A DNA stretch of 64,000 bases from Acetispira formosa (nom. nud.) (GTDB lineage: Bacteria > Desulfobacterota > Desulfarculia > Adiutricales > Adiutricaceae), in assembly GCA_023525915.1 (NCBI GenBank), contig CP026657.1:1116001-1180000 (forward strand). The letters are read 5' to 3'. Positions 54,771 to 63,577 of this stretch are shown piece by piece. Both the position numbers and the translations under genes were made by a program. The stretch's first letter is position 1; each line of letters starts with the position of its first letter. The notes beneath the pieces were generated by a model. The model saw only the letters and a list, made by a program, of their open reading frames with translations. It ran no database searches and had not been told where the DNA came from.

Positions 54771-56000
54771 CTACACACCGCATACTTGGCAACTGCCAGT
54801 CTCGCAGGTCAGCATGGAATTGTCTTCGGCCGGTCCATCGCCCTTCCAAAAGGGCGACATCGCACGCAGTTTGGCGATGATCGGCGGAAAAGTCTTAATG
54901 ACATAATCAACTTCCTCCTGGGTATTGTGCACCGACAAAGAAAGCCGGATGGAACCATGGGCGGCCGTGAACGGTACCCCCATAGCCCGTAACACATGGC
55001 TGGGCTCCAGCGAACCAGAGGTGCAGGCCGAGCCGGAAGAAGCGCAGATACCGGCCGAAGCCAGATGCAAAAGAATGGCCTCGCCCTCAATGTATTCAAA
55101 GCTGATATTGGTGGTGTTGGGAACACGTTTCAGGGTGTCGCCATTGATGCGGGTATAGGTGATGCTGTCCGTCAGCCCCTTTTCCAGACGATCCCTTAGC
55201 GCCCGCACCCGCGTATTCTCATCATCCATATTGGCCATGGCCAGCTCAGCGGCTTTACCCATGCCGATTATGTAGGGAACGTTTTCCGTTCCGCCGCGCC
55301 GCCCGTTCTCCTGGTGGCCGCCGACCAAATAGGGAACATACTTCATGCCCCGCCGCACATAAAGCGCGCCAATGCCCTTGGGGGCATGAAACTTGTGGCC
55401 CGAAATGGAAACCATGTCGATTTTGGTTTTAGACAAATTCATCGGAACCTTGCCCGCCACCTGCACGGCGTCCGTATGGAACTGAATGCCCCGCTCAGCA
55501 CAGGCTTCGGCCATTTCCTCCACCGGAAAAATCACTCCGGTTTCATTGTTGGCCCATAAAAAAGTGGCCAGGGCCGTATCGGGAGTCAGAGCCTCAATAA
55601 ACTGCTCCCATAAAAGGTTGCCCTTCTCGTCAACCCCGATTTCAGTAACCCGATAGCCAAGGTTTTTCAGGAAAGGGACATTGCTGGCGATAGCCGGATG
55701 CTCCACTCGGCTGGTGACAATATGCCGTTTATCCGGCTGGGTCCGCAAAGCCGACCAAATAGCCGTATTGTCGCTCTCCGTGCCGCACGAAGTGAATACA
55801 ACCTCTCGCGGCTCACAGCCCATCATGGCCGCAACCCGTTCCCGCGCTTTTTTTACCTCATCAGCCACCTCACCGCCAAAGGGATACATGCTGGAGGGAT
55901 TGCCATAGCGCAGGCTGAAAAAAGGCATCATGGCCTCAATAGCTTCAGGCGCGGTCATGGTGGTGGCGTTATTGTCAAAATAGATCAGTTTATCACTCAT
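54771..56000 (-). CDS. nifS: Cysteine desulfurase (NifS-type)
   Basis: The 409-residue PLP enzyme removes sulfur from cysteine for iron-sulfur cluster assembly. It starts 'MSDKLIYFDNNATTMTAPEA'; the PLP lysine is in 'SISGHKFHAPKGIG' and the persulfide Cys in 'SSGSACTSGSLEPSHVL'. Length and motifs are complete, with the short active-site loop of NifS/IscS class I. It overlaps the nifU stop by four bases (ATGA), so the two are translationally coupled. AGGAGGTGCGGCC precedes the ATG. Confidence 0.94.
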   Translation of the reverse strand: MSDKLIYFDNNATTMTAPEAIEAMMPFFSLRYGNPSSMYPFGGEVADEVKKARERVAAMMGCEPREVVFTSCGTESDNTAIWSALRTQPDKRHIVTSRVEHPAIASNVPFLKNLGYRVTEIGVDEKGNLLWEQFIEALTPDTALATFLWANNETGVIFPVEEMAEACAERGIQFHTDAVQVAGKVPMNLSKTKIDMVSISGHKFHAPKGIGALYVRRGMKYVPYLVGGHQENGRRGGTENVPYIIGMGKAAELAMANMDDENTRVRALRDRLEKGLTDSITYTRINGDTLKRVPNTTNISFEYIEGEAILLHLASAGICASSGSACTSGSLEPSHVLRAMGVPFTAAHGSIRLSLSVHNTQEEVDYVIKTFPPIIAKLRAMSPFWKGDGPAEDNSMLTCETGSCQVCGV

Positions 56001-56848
56001 GGCCGCACCTCCTTGACCGTGATGGATTCATCCACCAGCTCACGCAGTTTTTCCGTCACAAAATCAGCCAATGTCCGCTTGGATGACGGACAGGTGGCGC
56101 AAGCCCCCTTCAGCATCACCTGCACTTCGTTGCCATTGATGTCCACCAGCTCAATGTCGCCGCCGTCACGCATCAGGGCCGGGGCGATTTCATTGCGGAT
56201 GGCGTCTTCGACCATTTTGGCTTTCTGAAGGAAAGTCAGTTTGCGGGGGCCTTCCTGGGCCACGGCGGCGGCCGGAGCGGCTTCCGCTCCGCGAGTCACC
56301 CGATCCAAAATCTTTTCCAGCTCGGGAATACAGCGCCCGCAGCCGCCGCCAGCTTTGGTGTAGGCGGTTATATCCTCAACCGTGGTCAGGGAGTTTTCAC
56401 GGATAACCCGCTCAACCTCTTTTTCCGTGACCCCGAAACACTCGCAGACAATGGGGCTGTCGGATTTCGGCAGCGGCACGCCGCGATAGTTGGCCACAGC
56501 CGCCTCCAGGGCTTCGCGGCCCAGCACCGAACAGTGCATCTTCTCTTTGGGCAGGCCGCCAAGATACTCGGCGATATCCTGATTGCTGACTTTCATGGCC
56601 TCATCCAGGGTCTTGCCCTTGATCATCTCGGTCATGGCCGAGGAAGAAGCAATGGCGCTGGCGCAGCCGAAAGTCTGGAACCTGGCCTCTTCAATGCGGT
56701 CAGTAGCCTTGTCCACCTGAATGGTCAGCCTCAGGGCGTCGCCGCAAGAAAGCGAACCCACCTGGCCGTCGCCGTCTATCCTGTCCACCACCCCGACATT
56801 TCTGGGATTCTCAAAATGATCCTTCACTTTTTCCGTATAGTCCCACAT
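55997..56848 (-). CDS. nifU: Iron-sulfur cluster scaffold NifU, three-domain
   Basis: The 283-residue protein has an IscU-like N-terminal domain with C35, C62 and C106 and D37, a central BFD-like [2Fe-2S] domain with C135, C137, C170 and C173 ('CECF', 'CGRC'), and a C-terminal NifU/Nfu domain with C250xxC253 ('GACATCPSS'). It assembles and transfers Fe-S clusters with NifS. Full-length NifU is common in nitrogen fixers and in anaerobes such as deltaproteobacteria as the housekeeping scaffold. No other nif gene is nearby. GGGGAGTAACAT precedes the ATG. Confidence 0.95.
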   Translation of the reverse strand: MWDYTEKVKDHFENPRNVGVVDRIDGDGQVGSLSCGDALRLTIQVDKATDRIEEARFQTFGCASAIASSSAMTEMIKGKTLDEAMKVSNQDIAEYLGGLPKEKMHCSVLGREALEAAVANYRGVPLPKSDSPIVCECFGVTEKEVERVIRENSLTTVEDITAYTKAGGGCGRCIPELEKILDRVTRGAEAAPAAAVAQEGPRKLTFLQKAKMVEDAIRNEIAPALMRDGGDIELVDINGNEVQVMLKGACATCPSSKRTLADFVTEKLRELVDESITVKEVRP

Positions 56849-56951
56849 ATGTTACTCCCCATAAGTTCAAGTTGGAAAAATATGTCATAAAACAGGCGCC
56901 TGGCGACGCCCTGCCTCACCTCTATTTTACTACAGGAAATATAACACATAA

Positions 56952-56980
56952 CCGGGTCACGCGCTAGTGGCGTGACCCGG
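56952..56980. terminator. GC-rich hairpin between pyrG and nifU
   Basis: CCGGGTCACGC-GCTAGTG-GCGTGACCCGG is a perfect 11-bp stem lying 30 bases past the pyrG stop. The T-run is poor (TTATGTGTTATATTT), so termination is likely but not certain. Confidence 0.65.
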
Positions 56981-57009
56981 CCGGAAAGAAAAATACAGTG
57001 TCGCGGCTA

Positions 57010-58656
57010 CTATTTATTGTTCTTGTGGGACAAGGCGGCTTTGATGAATTCCCGGAACAGCGGGTGCGGAGTCATGGGCGTGGATTGAAATTCCGGGTGG
57101 AACTGGCAGCCCAGATACCACGGGTGTTCCTTGGTAGGCAGTTCCACCATTTCCACCAAAGTGTGGTCAGGCGAAAAACCGCTGAACTTCAGGCCGGCGG
57201 CGGCCATTTTTTCCAGATAGGCGTTGTTGAATTCAAAACGGTGGCGGTGGCGCTCATGGATTTCAGGCTCTTTATAGGCCTTCTGGGCCAGCGTGCCGGG
57301 CATAAGGTGGCAGGGATAGGACCCCAGCCGCATGGTGCCGCCCAGGTCGCTGTCCGCCGTGCGTTTCTGGCGGCGGCCGGAACGGTGATCCACCCATTCA
57401 GTCATCAGATAGATGATTTTGTCTTTGGCCTTGGGGTTGAATTCCTCGGAAGTGGCCCCTTCAATGCCCGCCACGTTGCGGGCGTATTCAATCACCAGAC
57501 ATTGCATGCCCAGGCAGATACCGAAGAAGGGGCGCTTTTTCTCGCGGGCGTATTTGGCGGCCAGAAGCATGCCCTCCACCCCCCGGTCGCCGAAGCCGCC
57601 GGGAATGAGGATGCCGTCGAGCCCGCCTAGGTGCTTTTCCAGATTCCTGGAATTGAGGGCCTCACTATCAATATAATGGATATTGACTTTGGCCTGTGCG
57701 TCGATGCCGCCATGGGTCAGGGCCTCATGAAGGCTTTTGTATGATTCGCTCAGGGCCACATACTTGCCCACCATGCCGATGTTGACTTCATGTTTGGGGT
57801 TTTCCAGGCGGGCGTTGAGCCGTTCCCAGGGGCCCACTTCGGCCTGGCCCTTGAGCCTTAAAAGTTTGGCCACCTTATCGTCAATGCCTTCGCGGTGATA
57901 TTCCAAGGGCACTTCATAGATATTGCGAACGTCTATGGCCGAGAAGACGGCGTCGCCCGGCACATCGCAGAAAAGAGCGATTTTTTTGCGCATGTCCGCG
58001 CTGAGAGCCTCTTCGGAACGGCACATGATGATATCGGGCTGGATACCGATGGAGCGCAGTTCCTTGACGCTGTGCTGGGTGGGTTTGGATTTGGGTTCGC
58101 CGGAAGTTTTGAGATAGGGGACCAGGGTGAGATGAATGTAAAGGCAGCGGTTTTTTCCCAGATCGTTTTTAAGCTGACGGATGGCTTCGATGAACGGGAG
58201 GCTCTCGATATCGCCGACTGTGCCGCCTATCTCCACCATTAGAACGTCCAGGTCGGAGGTGGCGGCGCTCTTGATGGCCCGCTTGATTTCATCGGTGACG
58301 TGGGGAATGACCTGAACCGTGCCGCCGAGATATTTGCCCTGCCGCTCGTTATTGAGGACGTTGTGATAGATGCGCCCGGCGGTGTAGGTATTGCGGCGGC
58401 TCATCGGGACGCCCAAGAAACGTTCGTAATGGCCCAGGTCTAGATCGGTTTCAGCCCCGTCATCGGTCACATAGACTTCGCCGTGCTGAAGGGGGCTCAT
58501 TGTGCCGGGGTCAAGGTTAAGATAGGGGTCGAGCTTTTGAATGGAGACATTCAGGCCTCTGGATTTAAGGAGTGCGCCTATGGAGGCGGCGGCCAGACCC
58601 TTGCCCAATGACGACAGAACGCCGCCAGTGACGAAAATGAACTTTGTCTTTTTCAT
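57010..58656 (-). CDS. pyrG: CTP synthase
   Basis: The 548-residue enzyme converts UTP to CTP with glutamine. The N-terminal synthase domain begins '[20 protein letters not shown]' (P-loop), with 'HYERFL' and '[12 protein letters not shown]'. The C-terminal class I amidotransferase has the nucleophile Cys in '[15 protein letters not shown]', and 'HPEFQSTP' contains the His-Glu part of the triad. Length is normal. GAGGTTTT precedes the ATG. Upstream and divergent is a small membrane protein. Confidence 0.97.
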   Translation of the reverse strand: MKKTKFIFVTGGVLSSLGKGLAAASIGALLKSRGLNVSIQKLDPYLNLDPGTMSPLQHGEVYVTDDGAETDLDLGHYERFLGVPMSRRNTYTAGRIYHNVLNNERQGKYLGGTVQVIPHVTDEIKRAIKSAATSDLDVLMVEIGGTVGDIESLPFIEAIRQLKNDLGKNRCLYIHLTLVPYLKTSGEPKSKPTQHSVKELRSIGIQPDIIMCRSEEALSADMRKKIALFCDVPGDAVFSAIDVRNIYEVPLEYHREGIDDKVAKLLRLKGQAEVGPWERLNARLENPKHEVNIGMVGKYVALSESYKSLHEALTHGGIDAQAKVNIHYIDSEALNSRNLEKHLGGLDGILIPGGFGDRGVEGMLLAAKYAREKKRPFFGICLGMQCLVIEYARNVAGIEGATSEEFNPKAKDKIIYLMTEWVDHRSGRRQKRTADSDLGGTMRLGSYPCHLMPGTLAQKAYKEPEIHERHRHRFEFNNAYLEKMAAAGLKFSGFSPDHTLVEMVELPTKEHPWYLGCQFHPEFQSTPMTPHPLFREFIKAALSHKNNK

Positions 58657-58796
58657 AAAACCTCTGTAAAATGCAATCAGTTATCGGCACAAAATATTGC
58701 GACAGTATAGCTCAAAATACTGCCGGAAACAACAGGCTGTTCCGGGCCATAAATCCCATTGCCAAATGTCTTTTTTAAAATATGGAGCTGTAAATC

Positions 58797-59012
58797 ATGA
58801 GCAATCAAAACAAACCGGCTAAAAGGCTGAAAAGCAAACTCGAAAAAACCCTGGACGTCCTTCTGGTTCTGGCCGTCTGTTTCGCGGTTCTTTCGGTCTG
58901 GAAACCCTGGCAGGATGAAAACCTGAACCAGGAAGAAATTTTAAAAGCCGTCAATTACCAGTTGGCCGCAGTTGGCCGGATGCTGGAGAAACCCAAGGAT
59001 CAAATTCTTTGA
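58797..59012 (+). CDS. Small single-pass membrane protein
   Basis: The 71-residue protein has a positively charged N-terminus ('MSNQNKPAKRLKSKLEKTLD'), one hydrophobic segment ('VLLVLAVCFAVLSVW', about 21-35) and a short soluble tail. GGAG lies upstream of the ATG at 58797. I recognise no family; topology suggests the N-terminus is cytoplasmic. Confidence 0.6.
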   Translation: MSNQNKPAKRLKSKLEKTLDVLLVLAVCFAVLSVWKPWQDENLNQEEILKAVNYQLAAVGRMLEKPKDQIL

Positions 59013-59069
59013 ACGACGCTTCCCGGCTAGTGCCGTGTAAAGCTTAAAATTACGGAATGGCGGTTGACC

Positions 59070-59154
59070 GCAGCCGGGAGAAATGTTTTTGCCCGGCTCT
59101 GGTTCCGGGGGTCGCGAGTCACCAGAGCCGGGCAAAAACATTTCTCCCGGCTGC
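59070..59154. repeat. Long hairpin repeat, type A (copy 3), perfect 33-bp arms
   Basis: The arms GCAGCCGGGAGAAATGTTTT and complement pair over 33 bp, inner arm GGCTCTGG/CCAGAGCC, loop containing CGGGGGTCGCGAGTCA. Confidence 0.9.
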
Positions 59155-59269
59155 TACCTGGTCGGCTTTCCCCAGGCCTGGAAAGTGTGCCGGGCTCCCG
59201 GCGGGTTAATGCGGTTCCGAAATTATAAGACTTACTATGTACCAGGCGGCCCCCGCCCGCTCGCAAATC

Positions 59270-59302
59270 GCCCTCCGGCCTCGAAAGCGGGGCGGAGGGC
59301 GT
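59270..59302. terminator. Hairpin after cdsA
   Basis: CGCCCTCCG...CGGAGGGCG forms a 9-bp stem just past the cdsA stop at 59318 on the minus strand. It has only a short T-rich tail in that direction (TTGCGAG), so it is a moderate call. Confidence 0.5.
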
Positions 59303-59317
59303 TATTGAAACATAGGC

Positions 59318-60154
59318 TTACTGAGCGTTAATAATCAGATCGGCCACCACATAAACAGGAACTACGTTATAAAGAAGGGAATCCAGCCGGTCCCAGAAGC
59401 CGCCGTGACCCATCAAAAGGTTCGATGAATCTTTGATATCGATGGCCCTTTTGACTGCCGATTCAAAAAGGTCGCCCGCCGCGCCCCACAGACCCATGAT
59501 AAGGCCCAGAATGGCCAGGGTCAAGAGGCTGGTGGAAAGGAAAAAATTGCAGGCGCAGGAGACCAGCATGGCCGCGACTGTGCCGCCCGCCAGACCGGAC
59601 ATGGTCTTGTTGGGGCTGATTTTGGTCCAGAGTTTCGGCCCGCCCACTTTGCGGCCGACGTAATAAGCCCCGGTATCGGCCGCGATGGTGACCAGGAGCA
59701 GATATATCAGCCACATGCTGCCGGAGCCGGTTTTTTTCAAAAGCAGGAAAAACGACATCAGGAAGCTGAGGTAGAGGTGTCCCAGGGCATAGCGGCCCAG
59801 AAGGTTCAGGAGGACCGGTCCGGTCTCGCGCTCCAGGGCCCACATGGTGTAGCCCGCGCCCAGCCCCAGGGCCACGACCAGGCCGATGGACTGCCCCACC
59901 GGGCCGTAGAAATAGGAACCGCTGGCCACGGCCAGCCAGCCGGTCAGTGAAAGGGTCAGGAGCCCCCAGCGTTCCGAGCCGAAGAGGTTGTTGCAGAATT
60001 CCCACCAGGTCAGCCCGCCGACGATCAGTATAACCGCGAAGAACAGAAGGTAGTTGTCGGCGAACATGCTGTAGATCACCGGCGGCAGGAGCACGATGGC
60101 CACCAGCCAGCGGCTGGCATGGCTGCTCATGCGCTTGGAATCGTCTGTGCCCAT
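59318..60154 (-). CDS. cdsA: Phosphatidate cytidylyltransferase
   Basis: The 278-residue inner-membrane enzyme makes CDP-diacylglycerol, the substrate of PssA. It has about eight hydrophobic segments. The C-terminal signature reads 'GDLFESAVKRAIDIKDSS' followed by 'MGHGGFWDRLDS', the expected S-x-x-K-R-x4-K-D...H-G-G...D-R-x-D pattern. 'DTGAYYVGRKVGGPKL' is also typical. AAAGGAC precedes the ATG at 60154. uppS and dxr, frequent neighbours, are absent. Confidence 0.92.
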   Translation of the reverse strand: MGTDDSKRMSSHASRWLVAIVLLPPVIYSMFADNYLLFFAVILIVGGLTWWEFCNNLFGSERWGLLTLSLTGWLAVASGSYFYGPVGQSIGLVVALGLGAGYTMWALERETGPVLLNLLGRYALGHLYLSFLMSFFLLLKKTGSGSMWLIYLLLVTIAADTGAYYVGRKVGGPKLWTKISPNKTMSGLAGGTVAAMLVSCACNFFLSTSLLTLAILGLIMGLWGAAGDLFESAVKRAIDIKDSSNLLMGHGGFWDRLDSLLYNVVPVYVVADLIINAQ

Positions 60155-60287
60155 AAAATTATGTCCTTTAATTTTTTATAGCCGCCGCCAGCCTCCCGCC
60201 GTCCGCCAACGGTTAAAGGCCCGCCACAATCACAGCGGCTTTATGTGTTCCAAAATTGCCAGGGGCCGGTTCCGGCCCCTCAATTAC

Positions 60288-60737
60288 TCAACCATTGAAC
60301 ATCAGCCGGGTGGACCAGGCCGAGACTTTTTCATTTTCCAGAAAGGCGAAACCACGGGCCTGATAATCGTTTTCGTCAACCCTGGTCAGGACTTCCTGGC
60401 CCCAGTAGGCCCCGCTGCGCGACTGCCACGGCGACATGATGGTGTCGCCAACGATTACATAAAGGCCGTAAACCGGCTCCGGCCCCCCGGTTTCGGATTT
60501 CCACTCGGTGAAGGCCGCGCCTTCGGCCGGGGGCTGAATTTCATAGCGTGAGGCCACAGTCTGGGTTTGCTCGGTGGTGATGGTTACCTGGGCCTCGATT
60601 ATCCACAGGTCGGATTCGTGGCTGACCAGAAGGGTGCCTTTCTGGGGAAAGGCGTTGTTGTTCACATCATAATAAATCCCGGCAATATCCCAGAGGCCGG
60701 GCTGATAAAGATAGCTGTGTGCGACTTCTACTTGCAT
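60288..60737 (-). CDS. Hypothetical 149-residue protein
   Basis: Translation from the ATG at 60737 (AAGGATAAATATATC upstream) gives 149 residues; the frame starts earlier at 60773 inside nagZ. The protein contains 'VEVAHSYLYQPGLWDIAGIY' near the start and 'YGLYVIVGDTIMSPWQSRSG' later, and looks soluble with beta strands, perhaps a lipocalin-like or DUF4178-type fold. I am not confident of any family. Its ATG overlaps the nagZ 3' end closely, so it is probably co-transcribed with nagZ. Confidence 0.65.
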   Translation of the reverse strand: MQVEVAHSYLYQPGLWDIAGIYYDVNNNAFPQKGTLLVSHESDLWIIEAQVTITTEQTQTVASRYEIQPPAEGAAFTEWKSETGGPEPVYGLYVIVGDTIMSPWQSRSGAYWGQEVLTRVDENDYQARGFAFLENEKVSAWSTRLMFNG

Positions 60738-60744
60738 GATATAT

Positions 60745-61815
60745 TTATCCTTGGAGTTCTTCGAACCAAACATCTAAGCGGCTTTTTTCCGGCCAGATGG
60801 ATTCGAGATTTTCGTAAAGACGACTAGAGCGTTCATGAGCGTCGGCCAGACGCGCTTCGGAAATCTGTCCGGACAGGGCGGCAGAGGCCAGGGCCTTGGC
60901 GCATTCTTCCACATAAGTGGCCCGGCGGCAGACCAGGGCCAGATCGTGTCCGGCCTGAACGGCACTGACCGCCGCTTCGCCCATGGGGTAATTCTTCACT
61001 ACCGCGCCCATTTCCAGATCATCCGTCACCACGGCCCCGCCGAACATCATTTCCTTTTTCAGGATTTCCACAATGTGGCTGGAAAAAGTGGCCGGGTTCA
61101 TATCGTCCAGAACCGGATACAGGGCATGGGTGGTCATAACCGCGCCCAGCCCGTTTTCCACCAGTTCCCTGAAAGGTTCCAAATCGACCTCCATCAGGCG
61201 GCGATGGTCTATCTCGACGGTGGGCAGTTCGTGATGCGGATCGATGAGGGCAGCCCCCAAGCCGGGGAAATGTTTGCCGCAGGTCAAAACGCCTGAATTG
61301 CGATAGCCCTCCATCACTGCCCGGCCGTAATCGGCCACCCGTTCGGGATTGTCGCTGAAACAGCGGGTTCCCATTATGGTGGAGACAGGTGAAGCGACAT
61401 CCAAAACTGGAGCCAGATTGAAATTGAAGCCGGTGGCGGCCAGTTCGCGGCCGGCTTTAGCGGCCAGCTCCAGCGCGTTCCCAAGCGATTGCGCGCCCGC
61501 ATCCTGGGCCGAAGGCAAAGACACGTATGGGGCGGGCAGACGTTGAACCGTGCCGCCTTCGTGGTCTATGGCCACAAAAAGACGGCGGCCCAGACAGCTT
61601 TGAGCCATATCCTGAGCCGCCGTGATCAGCCGCCGGAGGGAAGAGGGTCCGTCAGTTTCTGGATAATTGCGCTTAAAAAAAATCAAACCGGCCGGCCGGA
61701 TTCCGGTGATGAGGCTTTCCAGCTCGGAAAACTCCGTCCCCTCGAAGCCGACGATCAGGATTCGTCCGACGGCTTCGGCCAGTTCATGGCTGTCGCAGAC
61801 AGGGCAAGATGTCAT
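60745..61815 (-). CDS. nagZ: Beta-N-acetylhexosaminidase, glycoside hydrolase family 3 (NagZ-like)
   Basis: The 356-residue protein (start 'MTSCPVCDSHELAEAVGRIL') is a GH3 enzyme. It has 'GKHFPGLGAALIDPHHELP', containing the substrate-binding Lys-His and the catalytic His loop, and the nucleophile Asp in 'VVTDDLEMGAVV'. NagZ removes N-acetylglucosamine from peptidoglycan fragments in the cytoplasm. 'IDHEGGTVQRL' and 'GFNFNLAPVLDVA' are further family blocks. The frame begins at 61872, but the ATG at 61815 has the better GGTGA site. A 'CPVC' pair at the N-terminus is unusual. Confidence 0.9.
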   Translation of the reverse strand: MTSCPVCDSHELAEAVGRILIVGFEGTEFSELESLITGIRPAGLIFFKRNYPETDGPSSLRRLITAAQDMAQSCLGRRLFVAIDHEGGTVQRLPAPYVSLPSAQDAGAQSLGNALELAAKAGRELAATGFNFNLAPVLDVASPVSTIMGTRCFSDNPERVADYGRAVMEGYRNSGVLTCGKHFPGLGAALIDPHHELPTVEIDHRRLMEVDLEPFRELVENGLGAVMTTHALYPVLDDMNPATFSSHIVEILKKEMMFGGAVVTDDLEMGAVVKNYPMGEAAVSAVQAGHDLALVCRRATYVEECAKALASAALSGQISEARLADAHERSSRLYENLESIWPEKSRLDVWFEELQG

Positions 61816-61949
61816 AAATTCACCACAGTGGGGGCCATCGGCATGGCGAGAGTGATTTGCCGTATGGCTCAAAATAATATATTCAAGCTATTATATAACG
61901 AAACTGACTTTTTCACAAATACCAAACTCTGCGATTCTGTAAAGTAAAC

Positions 61950-62050
61950 TTTTTCCCTTGAACCAGGGCTCGGCAGCTACGCAAAAAGCGTGGTTTTTGC
62001 TTCGCGAGTTACCGCTTACGCTTTAAACCTAGTCGCTGGCGCTCCGTCTC
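61950..62050. repeat. Type D repeat
   Basis: 'GCAAAAAGCGTGGTTTTTGC' is a hairpin that also occurs, inverted, at 37.05 kb, followed by the 'CTAGTCGCTGGCGCTCCG' motif. Confidence 0.75.
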
Positions 62051-62172
62051 GCCATCCATGGCTCGACTCCTGTTATATGCGGCGGAGTTGGGTATAATTT
62101 AGAATTTTAGAATTGCTGTCCGGCACTCACTCGGCCAGGCACACAGCACAGCCCTTAAAAGATGACCAGGCA

Positions 62173-62257
62173 GCCACCGGGAGAAATGTTTTTGCCCGGC
62201 TCCGGTGACTAAAGACCCCCGGAACCGGAGCCGGGCAAAAACATTTCTTCCGGTGGC
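62173..62257. repeat. Long hairpin repeat, type A (copy 4)
   Basis: The arms GCCACCGGGAGAAATGTTTT and complement pair over 33 bp with one mismatch (TTCCGG for TCCCGG). Inner arm GGCTCCGG/CCGGAGCC; loop TGACTAAAGACCCCCGGAA. Confidence 0.9.
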
Positions 62258-62457
62258 GGTCACCCGCTTTTCCGAAAATTCAAATTTACTATGTACCAGT
62301 TACCGCTTCGGCTTTAAAACCAGTCGCTGACGCTCCGTCTCGCCATCCATGGCTCGACTCCTATTATACGCGGCGGAGTTGGTTATAACTAGAATTTGAG
62401 AATTGCTGTCCGGCTCTCACTCGGCCAGGCACGCAGCCCTTAAAAGATGACCAGGCA

Positions 62458-62542
62458 GCCACCGGGAGAAATGTTTTTGCCCGGCTCCGGTGACTAAAGA
62501 CCCCCGGAACCGGAGCCGGGCAAAAACATTTCTCCCGGTGGC
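62458..62542. repeat. Long hairpin repeat, type A (copy 5), perfect arms
   Basis: As copy 4 but with perfect 33-bp arms (GCCACCGGGAGAAATGTTTT and complement). Confidence 0.92.
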
Positions 62543-62802
62543 GGTCACCCGCTTTTCCGAAAATTCAAATTGACTATGTAACAGTTACCGCTCAGGCTTT
62601 AAAACCAGTCGCTGGCGCTCCGTCTCCCTTACAGGTCGACCTGCTATTTTAAAATCACCATCCACTTTGAGAATTGCTCTATCGGGCAAGTTGTCGTTGA
62701 ATTTTTTGGCAAAAATTGCTATACAGATAGTTTACAGTTTTTGGCGATATCGCCCCAGGCCTTCACCTTTAATCGCCGCTTTGCGGCCAGGTCGTTGTTA
62801 TT

Positions 62803-63369
62803 ATGCAAAATCTACTCGTCACCATCGTCGGGCGCGACCGTCCGGGAATCATCTATCAGGTCAGCCGCATCCTGGCCGATCGACACTGCAACGTCATTGA
62901 AGTAAGCCAGACCACCCTTATGGATGAATTCGCCGGCCTCTTCTCCTGCGCCATGCCGCGCGGCACCGATCCCGATGAGCTTGACCGCGTTCTCGGTGAG
63001 GCTCTGGCCGGCTCCGGCCTGGGCCACTGGGTCAAGGCCGGCACTATCGACAATGCCCCGGCTATGCTGAGGGATCGTCTCGAACCCTATGTGGTGACCC
63101 TGCGCGGCCCCGACCGGCTGGGCATCATCCCTGAATTCTCAGGCATAATGGCTGGTTTTGAGGTTAATATCAACAACCTCAGAGCGGTTTCCATGACCGG
63201 CGGCCAGGACGGCAACAGCCCTCAGGTGGTGCTGTTCTTTGAGCTTTCAGTGCCGCGCGAAGTCAAACAGGGCGCTTTCCGCCAGGCCCTGAACATGGCC
63301 GCCGAAGAAATGGGCATGGAAATGAGCCTCCAGCACCGCGATATTTTTGAAGCCATCCACCGCCTCTAA
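62803..63369 (+). CDS. Double ACT-domain protein, GcvR-like
   Basis: The 188-residue protein has two ACT domains: 'LVTIVGRDRPGIIYQVSRIL' (about 5-85) and 'VVTLRGPDRLGIIPEFSGIM' (about 97-178). The two-ACT layout resembles GcvR and related amino-acid-sensing regulators. It is followed by a DUF711 gene, an arrangement also known from ACT (UPF0237)/UPF0210 pairs in other bacteria. Glycine sensing is possible given the gcv operon in the window but is inference; there is only a weak ribosome site (CAGGTCG). Confidence 0.82.
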   Translation: MQNLLVTIVGRDRPGIIYQVSRILADRHCNVIEVSQTTLMDEFAGLFSCAMPRGTDPDELDRVLGEALAGSGLGHWVKAGTIDNAPAMLRDRLEPYVVTLRGPDRLGIIPEFSGIMAGFEVNINNLRAVSMTGGQDGNSPQVVLFFELSVPREVKQGAFRQALNMAAEEMGMEMSLQHRDIFEAIHRL

Positions 63370-63370
63370 C

Positions 63371-63418
63371 CACCAGGGCACTGCCCTGGACCCACCAGGG
63401 CAGTGCCCTGGACCCATT
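63371..63418. repeat. Two tandem CCAGGGCA...TGCCCTGG repeats
   Basis: 'ACCAGGGCACTGCCCTGGAC' and 'ACCAGGGCAGTGCCCTGGAC' follow the ACT stop directly. The same motif overlaps the HIT stop at 24684. Confidence 0.75.
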
Positions 63419-63577
63419 TCCGAGGCGGCGTTTTCGACCAGACCAGATTTACGGCCGGGAAGTGGCCGCATAAAATAAAGAACAGCAACCAGGCCGCTTC
63501 CCGGCCGAAACACCAGGCAGGCTGAAACCGCCCATCGGACCTGTCCCGTGCGGACCACGCACACACATGGATGAAAA

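Larger units (their letters stand above)
62011..62635. repeat. 2.2-copy tandem repeat, unit about 290 bp
   Basis: Unit 1 is 62011-62301 (291 bp), unit 2 is 62302-62586 (285 bp) and a partial third begins at 62587 ('ACCGCTCAGGCTTTAAAAC'). Each full unit contains one 'AGTCGCTG(G/A)CGCTCCG' motif, a stretch reading 'GAATTGCTGTCCGGC' and one type A hairpin (62173-62257 and 62458-62542). It lies between nagZ and the ACT gene. Confidence 0.88.
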
